In this document: positions 34,747-44,011 of the stretch, piece after piece | Layout of the letters: each line of letters opens with the position of its first letter | Numbering within the stretch: position 1 is the stretch's first letter | Source: Luteolibacter sp. SL250 | GTDB taxonomy: Bacteria > Verrucomicrobiota > Verrucomicrobiia > Verrucomicrobiales > Akkermansiaceae | Direction of reading: 5' to 3' | DNA length: 64,000 bases | Assembly (NCBI RefSeq): GCF_026625605.1 | Contig: NZ_CP113054.1 | Location: 4,154,001 to 4,218,000, forward strand | The notes under the pieces: model-generated | What the model saw: the letters and a program-made list of their open reading frames with translations, nothing else | Told to the model about the DNA's origin: nothing | Database searches by the model: none | Program-made: the position numbers and the translations under genes

Positions 34747-35616
34747 TCATGGACGGAACACCCGCTGGCGGTACTCCCGCGGCGTGCAGCCATGGATGCG
34801 CTTGAAGTGTTTCAGGAAGTTCGCCATCGAGTCGAACCCGCATGCCCAGGCGATCTGGCTGACCGTGTCATCCGTCTCCGCGAGCATGCGGCACACCCGC
34901 GCGATCCGCAGCTCGTTGAGGTAGGATGGGAACGTCTTCCCCGTGCGGGAGCGGAAGTAGTGGCTGAACGTCACCTCGCTCACGCCGATGTGCTTCGCCA
35001 CGTCCGCGAGGTAGATGGGCTTCGCGATGTTCTCCTGGATGTAGGCGGACACCAGCCCCATGCGCTCGCTTTCGGAAATGTGGATCTCCGGCGTGAACCC
35101 GGGCGAGGAGATGCGCACCAGATCATCCGAGGACGCCAGGTCATCCAGGATCTGCATCAGCAGGATGAGCCGCTTCAGCCCGTGCGCCTGGATCATCTTC
35201 CCCATCGCCGCCGCCACCCGGTCCCGCGTGGCCCCCGTCACCTGGATGCCACTCTCCGCCTGCTCGAACAGCCGCTTGATCGGGATCATCTCCGCGCGGG
35301 CGAGCCAGTTCCTGCCGAGGAACTGGGGGTGGAACTGGACGTTGAGCGCCTTCACCTTCCGGAACGGCTTTCCGGGGATGACCTCGTTGCGGTAGTCGTG
35401 CGGCAGGTTGGAACCGAGGAAGGTCAGGTCGCCGTTCTTCAGCGGTGTGATCTTGTCACCGATCCAGCGGTGGGTCCCTCCGGACTGCACCAGCGTCAGC
35501 TCCAGCTCCGGGTGGAAATGCCACTGGCAGCCGAAGTTGTCCCCCTCGATGCGGGCGCATGCCACGACATCCGGCGCGGAGTGCGGCGCGAGTTGTTCCT
35601 GGATCGGTTTTCCCAT
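34747..35616 (-). CDS. AraC-family transcriptional regulator with cupin sensor domain
   Basis: This 289-residue protein has an N-terminal cupin-like ligand-binding half (CQWHFHPELELTLV and GDLTFLGSNLPHDY) and two C-terminal helix-turn-helix units of the AraC type (IYLADVAKHIGVSEVTFSHY and a FxxHFKRIHGCTPREYR terminal motif). Family members usually bind a sugar and activate the adjacent operon. Upstream is a Gfo/Idh gene (107-base gap) and downstream the NagB-like gene (70 bases), so it probably controls this sugar module. ATG 35616 is the first ATG that leaves the cupin intact. Confidence 0.9.
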   Translation of the reverse strand: MGKPIQEQLAPHSAPDVVACARIEGDNFGCQWHFHPELELTLVQSGGTHRWIGDKITPLKNGDLTFLGSNLPHDYRNEVIPGKPFRKVKALNVQFHPQFLGRNWLARAEMIPIKRLFEQAESGIQVTGATRDRVAAAMGKMIQAHGLKRLILLMQILDDLASSDDLVRISSPGFTPEIHISESERMGLVSAYIQENIAKPIYLADVAKHIGVSEVTFSHYFRSRTGKTFPSYLNELRIARVCRMLAETDDTVSQIAWACGFDSMANFLKHFKRIHGCTPREYRQRVFRP

Positions 35617-35722
35617 GGTCGTATCCCGGCAGGGGCGGGGTCGCTCCACCCCCACGCGGAGATCCGGTTACGGCACGGGACACCGGTTTCTTATGATGTT
35701 TTTCCGGATAATCTTACTCTTT

Positions 35723-36799
35723 TCACAGATCCACCGTCTTCCCCGTCCGGAAACTCTCATCCGCCGCCAGGACGATGCGCATGGAGGCGATGGCATCGTC
35801 CATATGGGAACCCAGGTCCAGGTCCTCATGGATGGCCTTGAGGAAATACTCCTGCTCCCGGTGGCAGAGGCCATCATGGTCCGGCTCATCATCCAGGTGG
35901 ATGGTCTCGTCCTTGCGGGTGAAGTTTCCGTCCTCCCCCAGCGCGCCGTGGTGCAGGCGGAGGGACTGCGTCTGGGAATGCGCGTCCACGTTCGCGCTCT
36001 GGCCTTCGGAGCTGGCTTTGTCCGCGACGATGGAGACGCAGCCCTTCGGCCCGACGACGTCCTTCACGAAGAACGCCACCTCGCTCATCATCGGGCCCCA
36101 GCCCGCCTCGTACCAGCCCACGGACCCGTCGTCGAAGGTGACCTGCAGGTGGCCGTAGTTGATCTTTCCTTCCGGCAGCTCGTCGGTGAGGCGCGCGCCC
36201 AGGCCGGACACACGGATCGGCTTCGCGCCCGTCATCTGGCACATGACATCCACGTAGTGGACGCCGCAGTCCACCACCGGAGAGATGGAGGAAAGGAGCG
36301 CCTTGTGCGTGTTCCAGTTCGCCCCGTAGGACTGCTGGTTGAGGTTCATGCGCATGACCAGCGGCTTGCCCAGCGTCTGCGCCAGCTCGATGAATTTGAT
36401 CCAGCTCGGGTGGTGGCGCAGGATGTAGCCGATCACCAGCTTGCGGTTCTTTTCACGCGCCTTGGCGACGATGCGCTCAGCGTCCGCCACCGTTTCCGCG
36501 AGCGGCTTCTCGATGAACACATGGCAGCCGGCGTCGAACGCCTTTTCGGCGAACGCCGCGTGGGTGTCCGGGTAGGTGGAGATGGAAACCGCGTCCGGCG
36601 ACAGGGTCCGCAGCGCCTCGTCGAAATCCGTGAAAGTGGGGTAGGATGCGCCCAGCTCCGCGTTGAGACCCTGCGCGGATTTCTCCGAGCGGGTGACGAT
36701 GCCACAGATCTCGAAACCATCGATCCGGTGATAGGCGAGCGCATGGGAGCGCCCCATATGACCGGCGCCGACACAGAGGATACGAACAGGAGAATTCAT
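35723..36799 (-). CDS. Gfo/Idh/MocA-family oxidoreductase (copy 2, cytoplasmic)
   Basis: This 358-residue protein has an N-terminal Rossmann motif (RILCVGAGHMGRSHA), the catalytic FIEKPLAET segment and a second conserved DCGVHYVDVMCQMTG motif carrying the His expected for sugar dehydrogenases of this family. It has no signal peptide, unlike copy 1. It is the first gene of the minus-strand sugar module. The substrate is unknown; NAD(P)-dependent oxidation of a sugar or sugar-alcohol is the family role. Confidence 0.93.
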   Translation of the reverse strand: MNSPVRILCVGAGHMGRSHALAYHRIDGFEICGIVTRSEKSAQGLNAELGASYPTFTDFDEALRTLSPDAVSISTYPDTHAAFAEKAFDAGCHVFIEKPLAETVADAERIVAKAREKNRKLVIGYILRHHPSWIKFIELAQTLGKPLVMRMNLNQQSYGANWNTHKALLSSISPVVDCGVHYVDVMCQMTGAKPIRVSGLGARLTDELPEGKINYGHLQVTFDDGSVGWYEAGWGPMMSEVAFFVKDVVGPKGCVSIVADKASSEGQSANVDAHSQTQSLRLHHGALGEDGNFTRKDETIHLDDEPDHDGLCHREQEYFLKAIHEDLDLGSHMDDAIASMRIVLAADESFRTGKTVDL

Positions 36800-36936
36800 G
36801 GGATTCAGAAAAATGGAGGGAGAAGTTCCCTTTGATCCACCATCCGTTCCGACAATCCCCGGCGCTTGGCAACCGCATAGTGGAGGACGGTATGGAAAAG
36901 CAGCAAAAGATGCCGCGATTCAGAACATTCCGCCGG

Positions 36937-39900
36937 TCACGCGCTTCGCCTGCGGCGGATGAGGAGACCCGTGGCGCCGAGCGCGGCAAGGAGCGCGGAA
37001 GCAGGCTCCGGGACGATGTCAAAGCGGGTGACGTAGCCGTTCTCCAGTCCCGCGCCGAAGTCGGCGGCCTGCTGGACGACGCTGACATTCACCGTGAAGC
37101 CATCGGCCCCCAGATAGTTGTAGGTCGCATTCTGGATGGCTGCGGTGAAGTCGTTCGCGGCATAGAACGCGCCGAGGATGACGTCCCCGGCATTCAGCGT
37201 CATGGAGGTGAAGTCCACGGTGATGATGTTGGAGGCGCTGAGAGCGGTCACGAACGGCGTGGCGGATGTGATGTGCAGGACATCGTTGCCGCTGGCGGTG
37301 GGAGCCCCGTAGGTGGGGTCCAGTGCGGTCATTTCAAAGAGGAAGGACAGGCCCTCGCTGGCATTCACCGCACCGACGGTGAGGACGCCGGGGCTGGCTC
37401 CGGGAGCGATGGTTCCACTGCCGCTCACCGTGCCGGAGATGAAGCCGGTGCCGGAAAGGGTGGTGCTGGAGGAAAGCCGGACGCCGCCGGTGCCCGTGCC
37501 TGAACCGCTGGTGTTGCTGACGGACAGGCCGCCCTCCAGCACCCAGGTGTCACCGGTGTAGGTGTTCGCTCCGGTCACCTGCAGGTTGCCCGCGCCTTTC
37601 TTCACCAGCCCGCCGCCGGTGCTGCTGAGCACACCGCTGAGGCGGCCGTCGATGTCACCGGCGACCGTGCCCGCCCTGACATCCACCACGCGCGAAAGCG
37701 TGGAGAAAGCGATGTCGTTGGTGAGGGTGACGGTGGAGTTGGAATGGGCGGAGCCGAGGATCAGGTCGTCCGCGACAAAGCTGCCGCTGCCCCAGTTGAT
37801 GGCATTCCCCGGGTTGGCCGTGGTGAGGGAGACGGTGCGGTTCCCGCCAAAGGCGCTGAAGCCGGCGCTGCCGACCATTTCCACGTCGCCGCGGGTGGTG
37901 CCCAGGTCACGGGTGAGGTCCGCCTGCAGTTCGAGGACGGCACCGCTGGAAAGCCGGATGACATCGTTGCCGACAGCGCCAGCGGTGCTGTCGTTGGTGT
38001 GGTTCAAGCTGGTGGCGCCGACACGGACGGTGCCGCCGATGAACTGGTAGGCACCGGTGCTGTTGGCGGCGGCGGTCACATCAATGAGGCCGCCTCCACC
38101 GTTCACCAGGAACAGGGTGCCGGTACCCATTTTCGCACCCAGCGTCAGCGTGCCGGTGCCGAAGTGGTTGATGATGGTGGTGCCGCCGCTGGAGCCGAAC
38201 ACGCCGGAGCCATTGACCGCGTAGTCCCCGCTGCCGACGAACAGCGCGCCGTTGGACGTAACGAAGTTCGACGCGCCCATCTCAAACGAGCCGCCGCCGC
38301 CGGTGTCGATCCGCGCGACGTTGACGGAGGTGTTGCCCGTGAGGGTGTGGCTGCCGGTGTGGGCGTAGTTCGTGCTGCCGCTGCCGCCCGTGGCCGGAAG
38401 CGCGGTGGTGGCGCCCAGCGCGATGACTTCGTTCGTCGTGCCGTTCTTGCTGGCGTAGTCCACGCCGCTGGCGGTGTTGTCGGTGCGGACGAACAAGTGC
38501 TGTCCGGAGCTGAAAAGGCCGTTGGTGGCGGTGGTGGCGGAAGTGACCAGACGACCGCCGGACGACAGGTCGAAGAGAATGGCGCTGCCGCTGTTGCGGG
38601 TGAAGGTACCCATGGTCAGCGTGGTGGAGTCGCCCCCATTCCTGTTCACCACCACGGTGGCCAGACCGGAGTTCGTGGCCGAGACCAGGTTCCCGAGGGT
38701 GGTGCCGCTGGCGTTGCCTGCACCGGCACGCCCGCGGATCTCCAGCGTGCCGCCTGTCATGGTGACGTTGCTGGCCACCCCCCACACGGTGTCGTTGGTG
38801 GCGTGGTCCAGGATCAGGCGGCCGTTGTTGATGTTGAGTGCGCCTGCGGTACCGGAGGCGGCCGCTCCCACGGTGTTCGCCCCGCTGAGCACCCAGGTAG
38901 ATGCGCCGGTCTTGTTCACGGTGGTGGTGGAACCGCTGCCATCGTTCCCGCGCAGGATGTCCGCGCTGATGGTGTTCTCCCCGGTGTTGAATCCGGTCAG
39001 AGTGAGGGCTTTCCCGATGTTGTTGTTGGACGCCGTCATGGTGTCCCCGCTGAGGGTCAGCGTGCCGATGCCGTTCGCGGTGATGGTCGTGGTGTTCGCG
39101 GACGAGCTCGTCGCGTAGGTGAAGGACCGGCTGATGTCCGTGTCACCCGTGCCGACATAGCGGAAATTCGTGCTGCCCGCGCTGGAAAGGACGATGGCGC
39201 TGGTACCCGCCCCCACGCTGGCCGCGGAGGTGAACTCCATGGTGCCACGGGACAAGGTCATGGTGCCGGTGAAGGTGTTGTTCCCGCTCACCCTCCACAC
39301 CGCGACGTCCCCGGTGTCCGCACCGATGGCGAGGTGCCGTTGAACACCGCCCGGAGCGTTGCCCACATCATAGGAGAAGATGTTGACGGAACTGTTGTTG
39401 GTGCCGCCCAGCCGCAGGGTGGCCGGTCCGGTATTGGTGGAGGTGAAGGTGCCGCCGGTGAAATCCAGCGCCGCGGTGCCGGTGCCGTTGTTCCGCAGCG
39501 TCACGGTGGTGCTGCCGGAAATGGCCCGGTTCGTGGTCTGGCTGCCGGTGCCCGTCACGTTCAGGACGCCGGTGCCGTTGAGGGTGATGGTGTCGCCCGC
39601 GCCGATGCCGGACGCCTCCCCCGATCTCGCGATGGAAACGGTGTTGATGGTACCGCCGGTGGTCGAAACCGCACCGGTGAAGGTGTTCGCCGCGTTGTTC
39701 AGGGTCACGGTACCGCTGCCGCTCACGCTGATCCCGCCGATACCCTCCACCAAGCCGTTGAAAGTGGAAGTGCCGGTGGTGTTCGAATAGCCGCCGTCCA
39801 GATTGACCCTGCCGGACGAGCCGAACGTGACGGCCCCGGCATGGTTTTTCGTCAGGCTCTGCGTCCCCGCCGCGGTGGAAAGCACGTCGCCGTTGATAAA

Positions 39901-40593
39901 GATGGTGGTGGCGGCGTTGAAGTTGCCACCGCCCGCGGCGATGGTGCTGTTCCCGGAAAGCTGGAGGGTGACATCCTCACCGAAGGTCAGGCTGGAGTCG
40001 GACCGGTCCTGCGGGGTGATGGCACCCGCCAGAGTGATGATCCGTTCCACGCCCACCGTGTCACTGTTGATGGTGATGGCGGTCGTCCCCTGCGGCAGGG
40101 CACCGCTGATGACCCGCCCCCCGCCGGTTCCCGGACCGCCCACCTCGAAGGTCGGCAAGGTGGCGCCATAGTAGCCAGAGCCGTGGGCATTGATGGCGAT
40201 GGTCGACAACGTGGTGCCACTCAGGGTCGCGGTGGCGGTCGCGCCCGCACCCGCGCCGGTGGTGGCGACCGTCACCGTCGGGGTGGAGGTGTATCCGGAG
40301 CCAGGGGTGGTGGTTCCCAGCGCCACGGTGTTGGTGTTCACCGCGGTGTCAAAGTTCAGCGCGCCGACCGTGATGTCCCCGGACAGGACCAGGTTGTGGT
40401 CGCCCACGGTGTTGATGGTGGTGAAGTTCCCGTTGATGGTTCCGCTGGTCCAGTTGGCACTGGAGGCGATGTCCGTTGAGCCCGTCCCGGTGGTGACACC
40501 GGTGCCGTTCCACTGCGCCATCACCAGGGGCGCACCTCCGAATGCGAATGCCAGGAAAGAGAGAAAGGCAACCGAGGGGAATTTGGGTTTCAC
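36937..40593 (-). CDS. Autotransporter-associated beta-strand repeat protein with PEP-CTERM tail
   Basis: This 1218-residue secreted protein has a signal peptide (about residues 1-26). A long Thr/Ser/Gly/Asn-rich body follows, with repeated 'GTGTLTL(S/N)GxNT(Y/F)TGxT'-type strands of the autotransporter-associated beta-strand repeat (right-handed beta-helix). The C terminus carries PEPASALLAALGATGL and a RRRRSA tail (PEP-CTERM). There is no C-terminal beta-barrel, so despite the repeat name it is not a self-translocating autotransporter and probably uses a PEP-CTERM sorting pathway. The start is GTG 40593. The opposite-strand open frame over this gene is a high-GC shadow. Confidence 0.88.
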   Translation of the reverse strand: MKPKFPSVAFLSFLAFAFGGAPLVMAQWNGTGVTTGTGSTDIASSANWTSGTINGNFTTINTVGDHNLVLSGDITVGALNFDTAVNTNTVALGTTTPGSGYTSTPTVTVATTGAGAGATATATLSGTTLSTIAINAHGSGYYGATLPTFEVGGPGTGGGRVISGALPQGTTAITINSDTVGVERIITLAGAITPQDRSDSSLTFGEDVTLQLSGNSTIAAGGGNFNAATTIFINGDVLSTAAGTQSLTKNHAGAVTFGSSGRVNLDGGYSNTTGTSTFNGLVEGIGGISVSGSGTVTLNNAANTFTGAVSTTGGTINTVSIARSGEASGIGAGDTITLNGTGVLNVTGTGSQTTNRAISGSTTVTLRNNGTGTAALDFTGGTFTSTNTGPATLRLGGTNNSSVNIFSYDVGNAPGGVQRHLAIGADTGDVAVWRVSGNNTFTGTMTLSRGTMEFTSAASVGAGTSAIVLSSAGSTNFRYVGTGDTDISRSFTYATSSSANTTTITANGIGTLTLSGDTMTASNNNIGKALTLTGFNTGENTISADILRGNDGSGSTTTVNKTGASTWVLSGANTVGAAASGTAGALNINNGRLILDHATNDTVWGVASNVTMTGGTLEIRGRAGAGNASGTTLGNLVSATNSGLATVVVNRNGGDSTTLTMGTFTRNSGSAILFDLSSGGRLVTSATTATNGLFSSGQHLFVRTDNTASGVDYASKNGTTNEVIALGATTALPATGGSGSTNYAHTGSHTLTGNTSVNVARIDTGGGGSFEMGASNFVTSNGALFVGSGDYAVNGSGVFGSSGGTTIINHFGTGTLTLGAKMGTGTLFLVNGGGGLIDVTAAANSTGAYQFIGGTVRVGATSLNHTNDSTAGAVGNDVIRLSSGAVLELQADLTRDLGTTRGDVEMVGSAGFSAFGGNRTVSLTTANPGNAINWGSGSFVADDLILGSAHSNSTVTLTNDIAFSTLSRVVDVRAGTVAGDIDGRLSGVLSSTGGGLVKKGAGNLQVTGANTYTGDTWVLEGGLSVSNTSGSGTGTGGVRLSSSTTLSGTGFISGTVSGSGTIAPGASPGVLTVGAVNASEGLSFLFEMTALDPTYGAPTASGNDVLHITSATPFVTALSASNIITVDFTSMTLNAGDVILGAFYAANDFTAAIQNATYNYLGADGFTVNVSVVQQAADFGAGLENGYVTRFDIVPEPASALLAALGATGLLIRRRRSA

Positions 40594-40899
40594 GGAGCAT
40601 AATGCGCCCAGATTTCATGCCGGAATCAAGTGGATTTCGTGGACCCCCCGGCGGAAATTTTCCACTCGGCCGATGACCGGAAATCAACCGGTTCCGACCA
40701 TCCCAAAGAAGGAGGTAAATCCCCCCGGGCAGGCGGCTTGGACCCACCTTAGCCTGACACCATCACCCGGCGAACGACGGCGCCATTTTCCACCTCCGTG
40801 CATCAGGATTCCCCCTACCCGGACAATGACATTCCCCCGCTAAATTGAAGCAACCACCCGCTAGCAGCCACCGCCGCCCCCCGGCAACCTCCGGGCAGC
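40594..40899. promoter_or_regulatory. Divergent intergenic region between the repeat protein and DUF6607 gene
   Basis: These 306 bases separate divergently transcribed genes. A small hairpin (GACCGG-AAATCAA-CCGGTTC) lies near 40678 and a GGAGG-like stretch (AAGGAGGTAAATC) near 40709, which does not precede a plausible start. No gene, riboswitch or repeat element is recognised. Both promoters must lie here but could not be placed. Confidence 0.4.
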
Positions 40900-41814
40900 A
40901 TGAAATTGACCTCACTCCTGTTGCTCGCGGGCACGCTGCTCGCCGCCGGCGCACCGCCTGAAGAAGACCGCCGCGCCATCCTCGCCATGGCGGGCCAGTT
41001 CGATGTTTCCTTTGAATTCATCGAGACCGTCGCCATCGCCCCGGACTACAAGCCACTCAGCATCCCCTACCACGAAGATGCCTTTGAAACCGTCGTGGTA
41101 GCGGAAGACACGCCCAACCGCATCGCCCTCCAGCACCTGCTCGTCGTGGAGGCGGGACCCCGCAAGCAGGTCATCAAGCACTGGACGCAGGTCTGGACCT
41201 GGGAGGACACCCACATCCTGGACTACTCCGGCAGCGAGGACGCTCCGAAGTGGACCCGCAAGGTGGTCTCCAAGGAGGAAGCCGCGGGCAAATGGTCCCA
41301 GCTCGTCACCAGCATCGACGACACGCCGCGGTACGAATCGCTCGGAAAATGGACCCACCGCTTCGGCGAGTCCTCCTGGACCAGCGGGCCGACGCGCCGC
41401 CCGCTGCCCCGCCGGGAATACACCAAGCGGAAGGACTACGACTACCTCCTCGGCACCAACCGCCACACCATCACCGCCAACGGCTGGGTCCACACCCAGG
41501 ACAACCGCAAGGTGGTGGACCGCGGGGGCAAACAGGTCGTCCTCTCCTACGAGACCGGCCTCAACCAGTATGTGAAAACCGACAGCCCGCTGTCACAGGA
41601 AGCCATCGCCTGGTGGGAAAAGAGCAGCCCGTTCTGGAACAACGTCCGCGCCTTCTGGCTGGATGCCGTCCAGAAGGAAGGCCCGCAGTTTTCCTACAGC
41701 AGCGAGCAGGGTGGTGTGCCGCTGGCCGCCAAGTTCAAGGAACTGGAAAAGTCCTCCCCGGACGCGGCGAAGATCTCCGAGAGCCTGACGCCCTATATCT
41801 CCCTTCCCCGGTAA
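40900..41814 (+). CDS. DUF6607-family exported protein
   Basis: This 304-residue protein has a short signal peptide (MKLTSLLLLAGTLLAAGAPP). The body matches the DUF6607 pattern: GQFDVSFEFIETVAIAPDYKP, HWTQVWTWEDT, WSQLVTSIDDTPRYE and a W-rich C-terminal region. DUF6607 proteins are often encoded next to TonB-dependent receptors, and here a heme-type receptor lies 2.2 kb downstream on the same strand. The function is unknown; a periplasmic or surface accessory role in uptake is inferred from context. A short GC hairpin follows the stop. Confidence 0.8.
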   Translation: MKLTSLLLLAGTLLAAGAPPEEDRRAILAMAGQFDVSFEFIETVAIAPDYKPLSIPYHEDAFETVVVAEDTPNRIALQHLLVVEAGPRKQVIKHWTQVWTWEDTHILDYSGSEDAPKWTRKVVSKEEAAGKWSQLVTSIDDTPRYESLGKWTHRFGESSWTSGPTRRPLPRREYTKRKDYDYLLGTNRHTITANGWVHTQDNRKVVDRGGKQVVLSYETGLNQYVKTDSPLSQEAIAWWEKSSPFWNNVRAFWLDAVQKEGPQFSYSSEQGGVPLAAKFKELEKSSPDAAKISESLTPYISLPR

Positions 41815-41829
41815 TCAGGATTGTCCATC

Positions 41830-41849
41830 CCCCGGGTCATCCACCGGGG
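41830..41849 (+). terminator. Short GC hairpin after the DUF6607 gene
   Basis: CCCCGG (41830-41835) pairs with CCGGGG (41844-41849) around an eight-base loop, 15 bases after the stop codon. No T run follows, so termination is uncertain. Confidence 0.3.
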
Positions 41850-42008
41850 TGACTTCACGCCGCCGGAAGGTCAACTGACCGCTACTTTAGAGCAACCCAC
41901 CGGGAGCAGGGAGGAAGTTTACCGTCCACCATCCCTCCCACAACGCGCCGACGGCCGGCCGATTCCCGGCCTGACGCGCGGACATCCCACCGAATCAGAA
42001 AGAATACC

Positions 42009-42800
42009 ATGACCCTGACTTCCCCAGTTACCCGCCCGGTCCTCGGAGCATTCGTTGCAACGATCCTGGCCACCGCCACTTCACAAGCGATCACGACCTT
42101 GGTCGGCGCCGGTGTCACGGGTGATCCATTCCTGACCTCTCCGGGTGCCGCCGGAACTTCGACCTGGAATGACCTCAATGCCAGCGCGCTGCCCGGCTAT
42201 GGCGGCTTCCCCGGCTTCGGCGCCTGGCCATCGCCCATCTCCTCCCAAGGGGCGGGAGACAACTCCGCCTCCCTCACGAAGGTGAGCGGCGCGGCGTATC
42301 CCGCCAGCGGCTCGATCTATTTCGGCGGGACGCTCCTCACACCCAACACCAACGGAGCGCAGCTCAGTGTGAACGACAGCACACCGGTCAGCGGCCTGAC
42401 CACCATCGTTTTCCAGATCCAGTTCGGAGAAGCGATGGGGTACGACTTTTACAACAACGTCGAGCCGGTGCTGAGCTTCACCGCGGGAGCGCAGGGCGGA
42501 ACCAGCGTGGCCGCCACCTACAGCGGGGTGATCAGCAGATTCGACAACGGAACCTTCGATCCCGGCACCGGTCCGGAGCCACTCTACACCAACACCTACG
42601 GATTCCAGTGGGATCTGAGCGGGATCACCGAGCCGATCACCGGCTTCAACATCACCTTCAACGGAGTCCAGCACTCCAGCCTCTATGGAATGAAGCTGGA
42701 ACAATTCGACCAGAACCCCGGCGGCAGCCTCATCCCGGAGCCATCCTTCGCCCTGCTCGGCGGTCTGGGCGGATTGCTGCTGCTGCGCCGCAAGAAATGA
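42009..42800 (+). CDS. Secreted PEP-CTERM protein related to its downstream neighbour
   Basis: This 263-residue protein has a signal segment (about residues 8-30), a beta-rich body with SRFDNGTFDPGTGPEPL and YGFQWDLSGITEPITGFNI strands, and a PEP-CTERM end (PEPSFALLGGLGGLLLLRRKK). The QWDLS-I-x-I-x-S-V pattern and the SSLYGMKLE ending also occur in the protein encoded next (42896-43984), so the two are probably paralogs, one anchored or sorted and one not. ATG 42009 starts the signal peptide. No domain of known function is recognised. Confidence 0.82.
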   Translation: MTLTSPVTRPVLGAFVATILATATSQAITTLVGAGVTGDPFLTSPGAAGTSTWNDLNASALPGYGGFPGFGAWPSPISSQGAGDNSASLTKVSGAAYPASGSIYFGGTLLTPNTNGAQLSVNDSTPVSGLTTIVFQIQFGEAMGYDFYNNVEPVLSFTAGAQGGTSVAATYSGVISRFDNGTFDPGTGPEPLYTNTYGFQWDLSGITEPITGFNITFNGVQHSSLYGMKLEQFDQNPGGSLIPEPSFALLGGLGGLLLLRRKK

Positions 42801-42895
42801 GTGGATAACCCGCCGGACCTTCCGGTGATGGCCGGTCCGCCACACGGCGGGCCGCCATCCTCCCCGTCCCGCCACACGCAACGATCCCGAGAACC

Positions 42896-43984
42896 TTGAA
42901 ACTCCTGTCCATCTTCGCGGCGGCGATGCTGACGCTGCCCGCCGCGGGCCAGTCGCTGCTGGTCACGCCTACCCTCCAAGGCACGACCGAAAATGCGGTG
43001 TGGTCCCTTCTTTCCGGGACCAACACCGTCGCGGTTCCCGGGACGAATCCGGTGCAATACGAATGCTCCCCGGATGACTTCACCGACGCCTCCGTGGTCT
43101 TCCGCGTCCATTCACCCGGTTACGGCGCGACCTCCGGGCTCTACAGTTGGGGCGGAGCCTACGAGACGACCACCACCAAGACGGCCAGCAGCTTCGCGAT
43201 CAAGCAGGCCGTCTTCCAGCTCGATCTCCTCTGGGATCCCGCCAACCCCTATCCCGGAACCAACATCCCCCGCCTGAGCTACAACGGAGGAACCCAGAAT
43301 CTCGCGCCGCTGCCGGTCATCCTCGGAGGGAGCCGCATCGAGGAAAACACCGTGCCCGGCGGGGAAGCCGGAACCGATCCGTTCACCTACCGCGGGGTCA
43401 TGTGGCAATGGGATCTGTCCCAGATCGGAGTGGACATCACGTCCGTGGCCATCACCACGCCCTACGCCAACCACACCTCCGTCTCCGGCGCGCGCGTGGA
43501 CGTCGCCTCGCAGTTCCGGGATCTGGCGGCCCCGGCCTCCACGCCGCTCCAGACCTGGCGTGACCGGTATTTCCAGACCGCGGACAACAGCGGGGATGCA
43601 GCGGACGACGCGGACCCGGACGGCGATGGCATCGCCAACCTGGTGGAGTATGCGCTGGGCACCCGCCCGGACTCCGCGGACGCGGATCACGGAGCGTCCC
43701 GTCTCCCCGCCCTCTCCACCGCGGGCCCACGGCCATCCATTTCCTTCAGGCTCCCCACCACACTTCCCGCGGAACTGACTTATCAGGTCCGCTCAAGCGG
43801 GAATCTGGCGGACTGGAAGGTCATCGCCAGCAAGACGGGATCCTCACCGTGGATCTGGAGCGGAGACGGGCCGGACGGCATCTCCTCCCAGGCCGTCACC
43901 GGCGGGGATCTCCTCACCATCCAGGATGAGGTGACGGTCAGCGGGAATGCCCGCCGCTTCATGCATCTGCGCATCTCCTACTGA
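42896..43984 (+). CDS. Secreted protein related to the PEP-CTERM neighbour, with verrucomicrobial C-terminal domain
   Basis: This 362-residue protein has a signal peptide (about residues 1-18, ending AAGQ). The N-terminal domain contains MWQWDLSQIGVDITSVAI, paralogous to the QWDLS region of the preceding gene. An EF-hand-like DDADPDGDGIANLVEYALG stretch follows, then a C-terminal beta domain seen in many verrucomicrobial secreted proteins (SFRLPTT..., YQVRSSGNLADWK). The start is TTG 42896. It lies 27 bases before the TonB receptor gene, so it is probably co-transcribed with it. Confidence 0.78.
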   Translation: MKLLSIFAAAMLTLPAAGQSLLVTPTLQGTTENAVWSLLSGTNTVAVPGTNPVQYECSPDDFTDASVVFRVHSPGYGATSGLYSWGGAYETTTTKTASSFAIKQAVFQLDLLWDPANPYPGTNIPRLSYNGGTQNLAPLPVILGGSRIEENTVPGGEAGTDPFTYRGVMWQWDLSQIGVDITSVAITTPYANHTSVSGARVDVASQFRDLAAPASTPLQTWRDRYFQTADNSGDAADDADPDGDGIANLVEYALGTRPDSADADHGASRLPALSTAGPRPSISFRLPTTLPAELTYQVRSSGNLADWKVIASKTGSSPWIWSGDGPDGISSQAVTGGDLLTIQDEVTVSGNARRFMHLRISY

Positions 43985-44011
43985 GATCCGCGAACCCCTG
44001 GCCATCTGCCA

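Noticed and set aside
37744..40479. Very long plus-strand open frame (911 codons) opposite the autotransporter-repeat gene
   Set aside because: It runs antisense to a gene with signal peptide, repeat strands and PEP-CTERM tail. The antisense product is a low-complexity Gly/Ala/Val/Arg-rich string, a typical high-GC shadow.
15167..40730. Identical 14-base string AAATCCCCCCGGGC at 15167-15180 and 40717-40730
   Set aside because: In 64 kb of GC-rich DNA tens of 14-base coincidences are expected by chance, and the two sites have different distance and orientation to the nearest starts.
41815..42008. Riboswitch in front of the receptor cluster
   Set aside because: No cobalamin, iron or heme-related RNA consensus could be recognised; only short GC hairpins are present.
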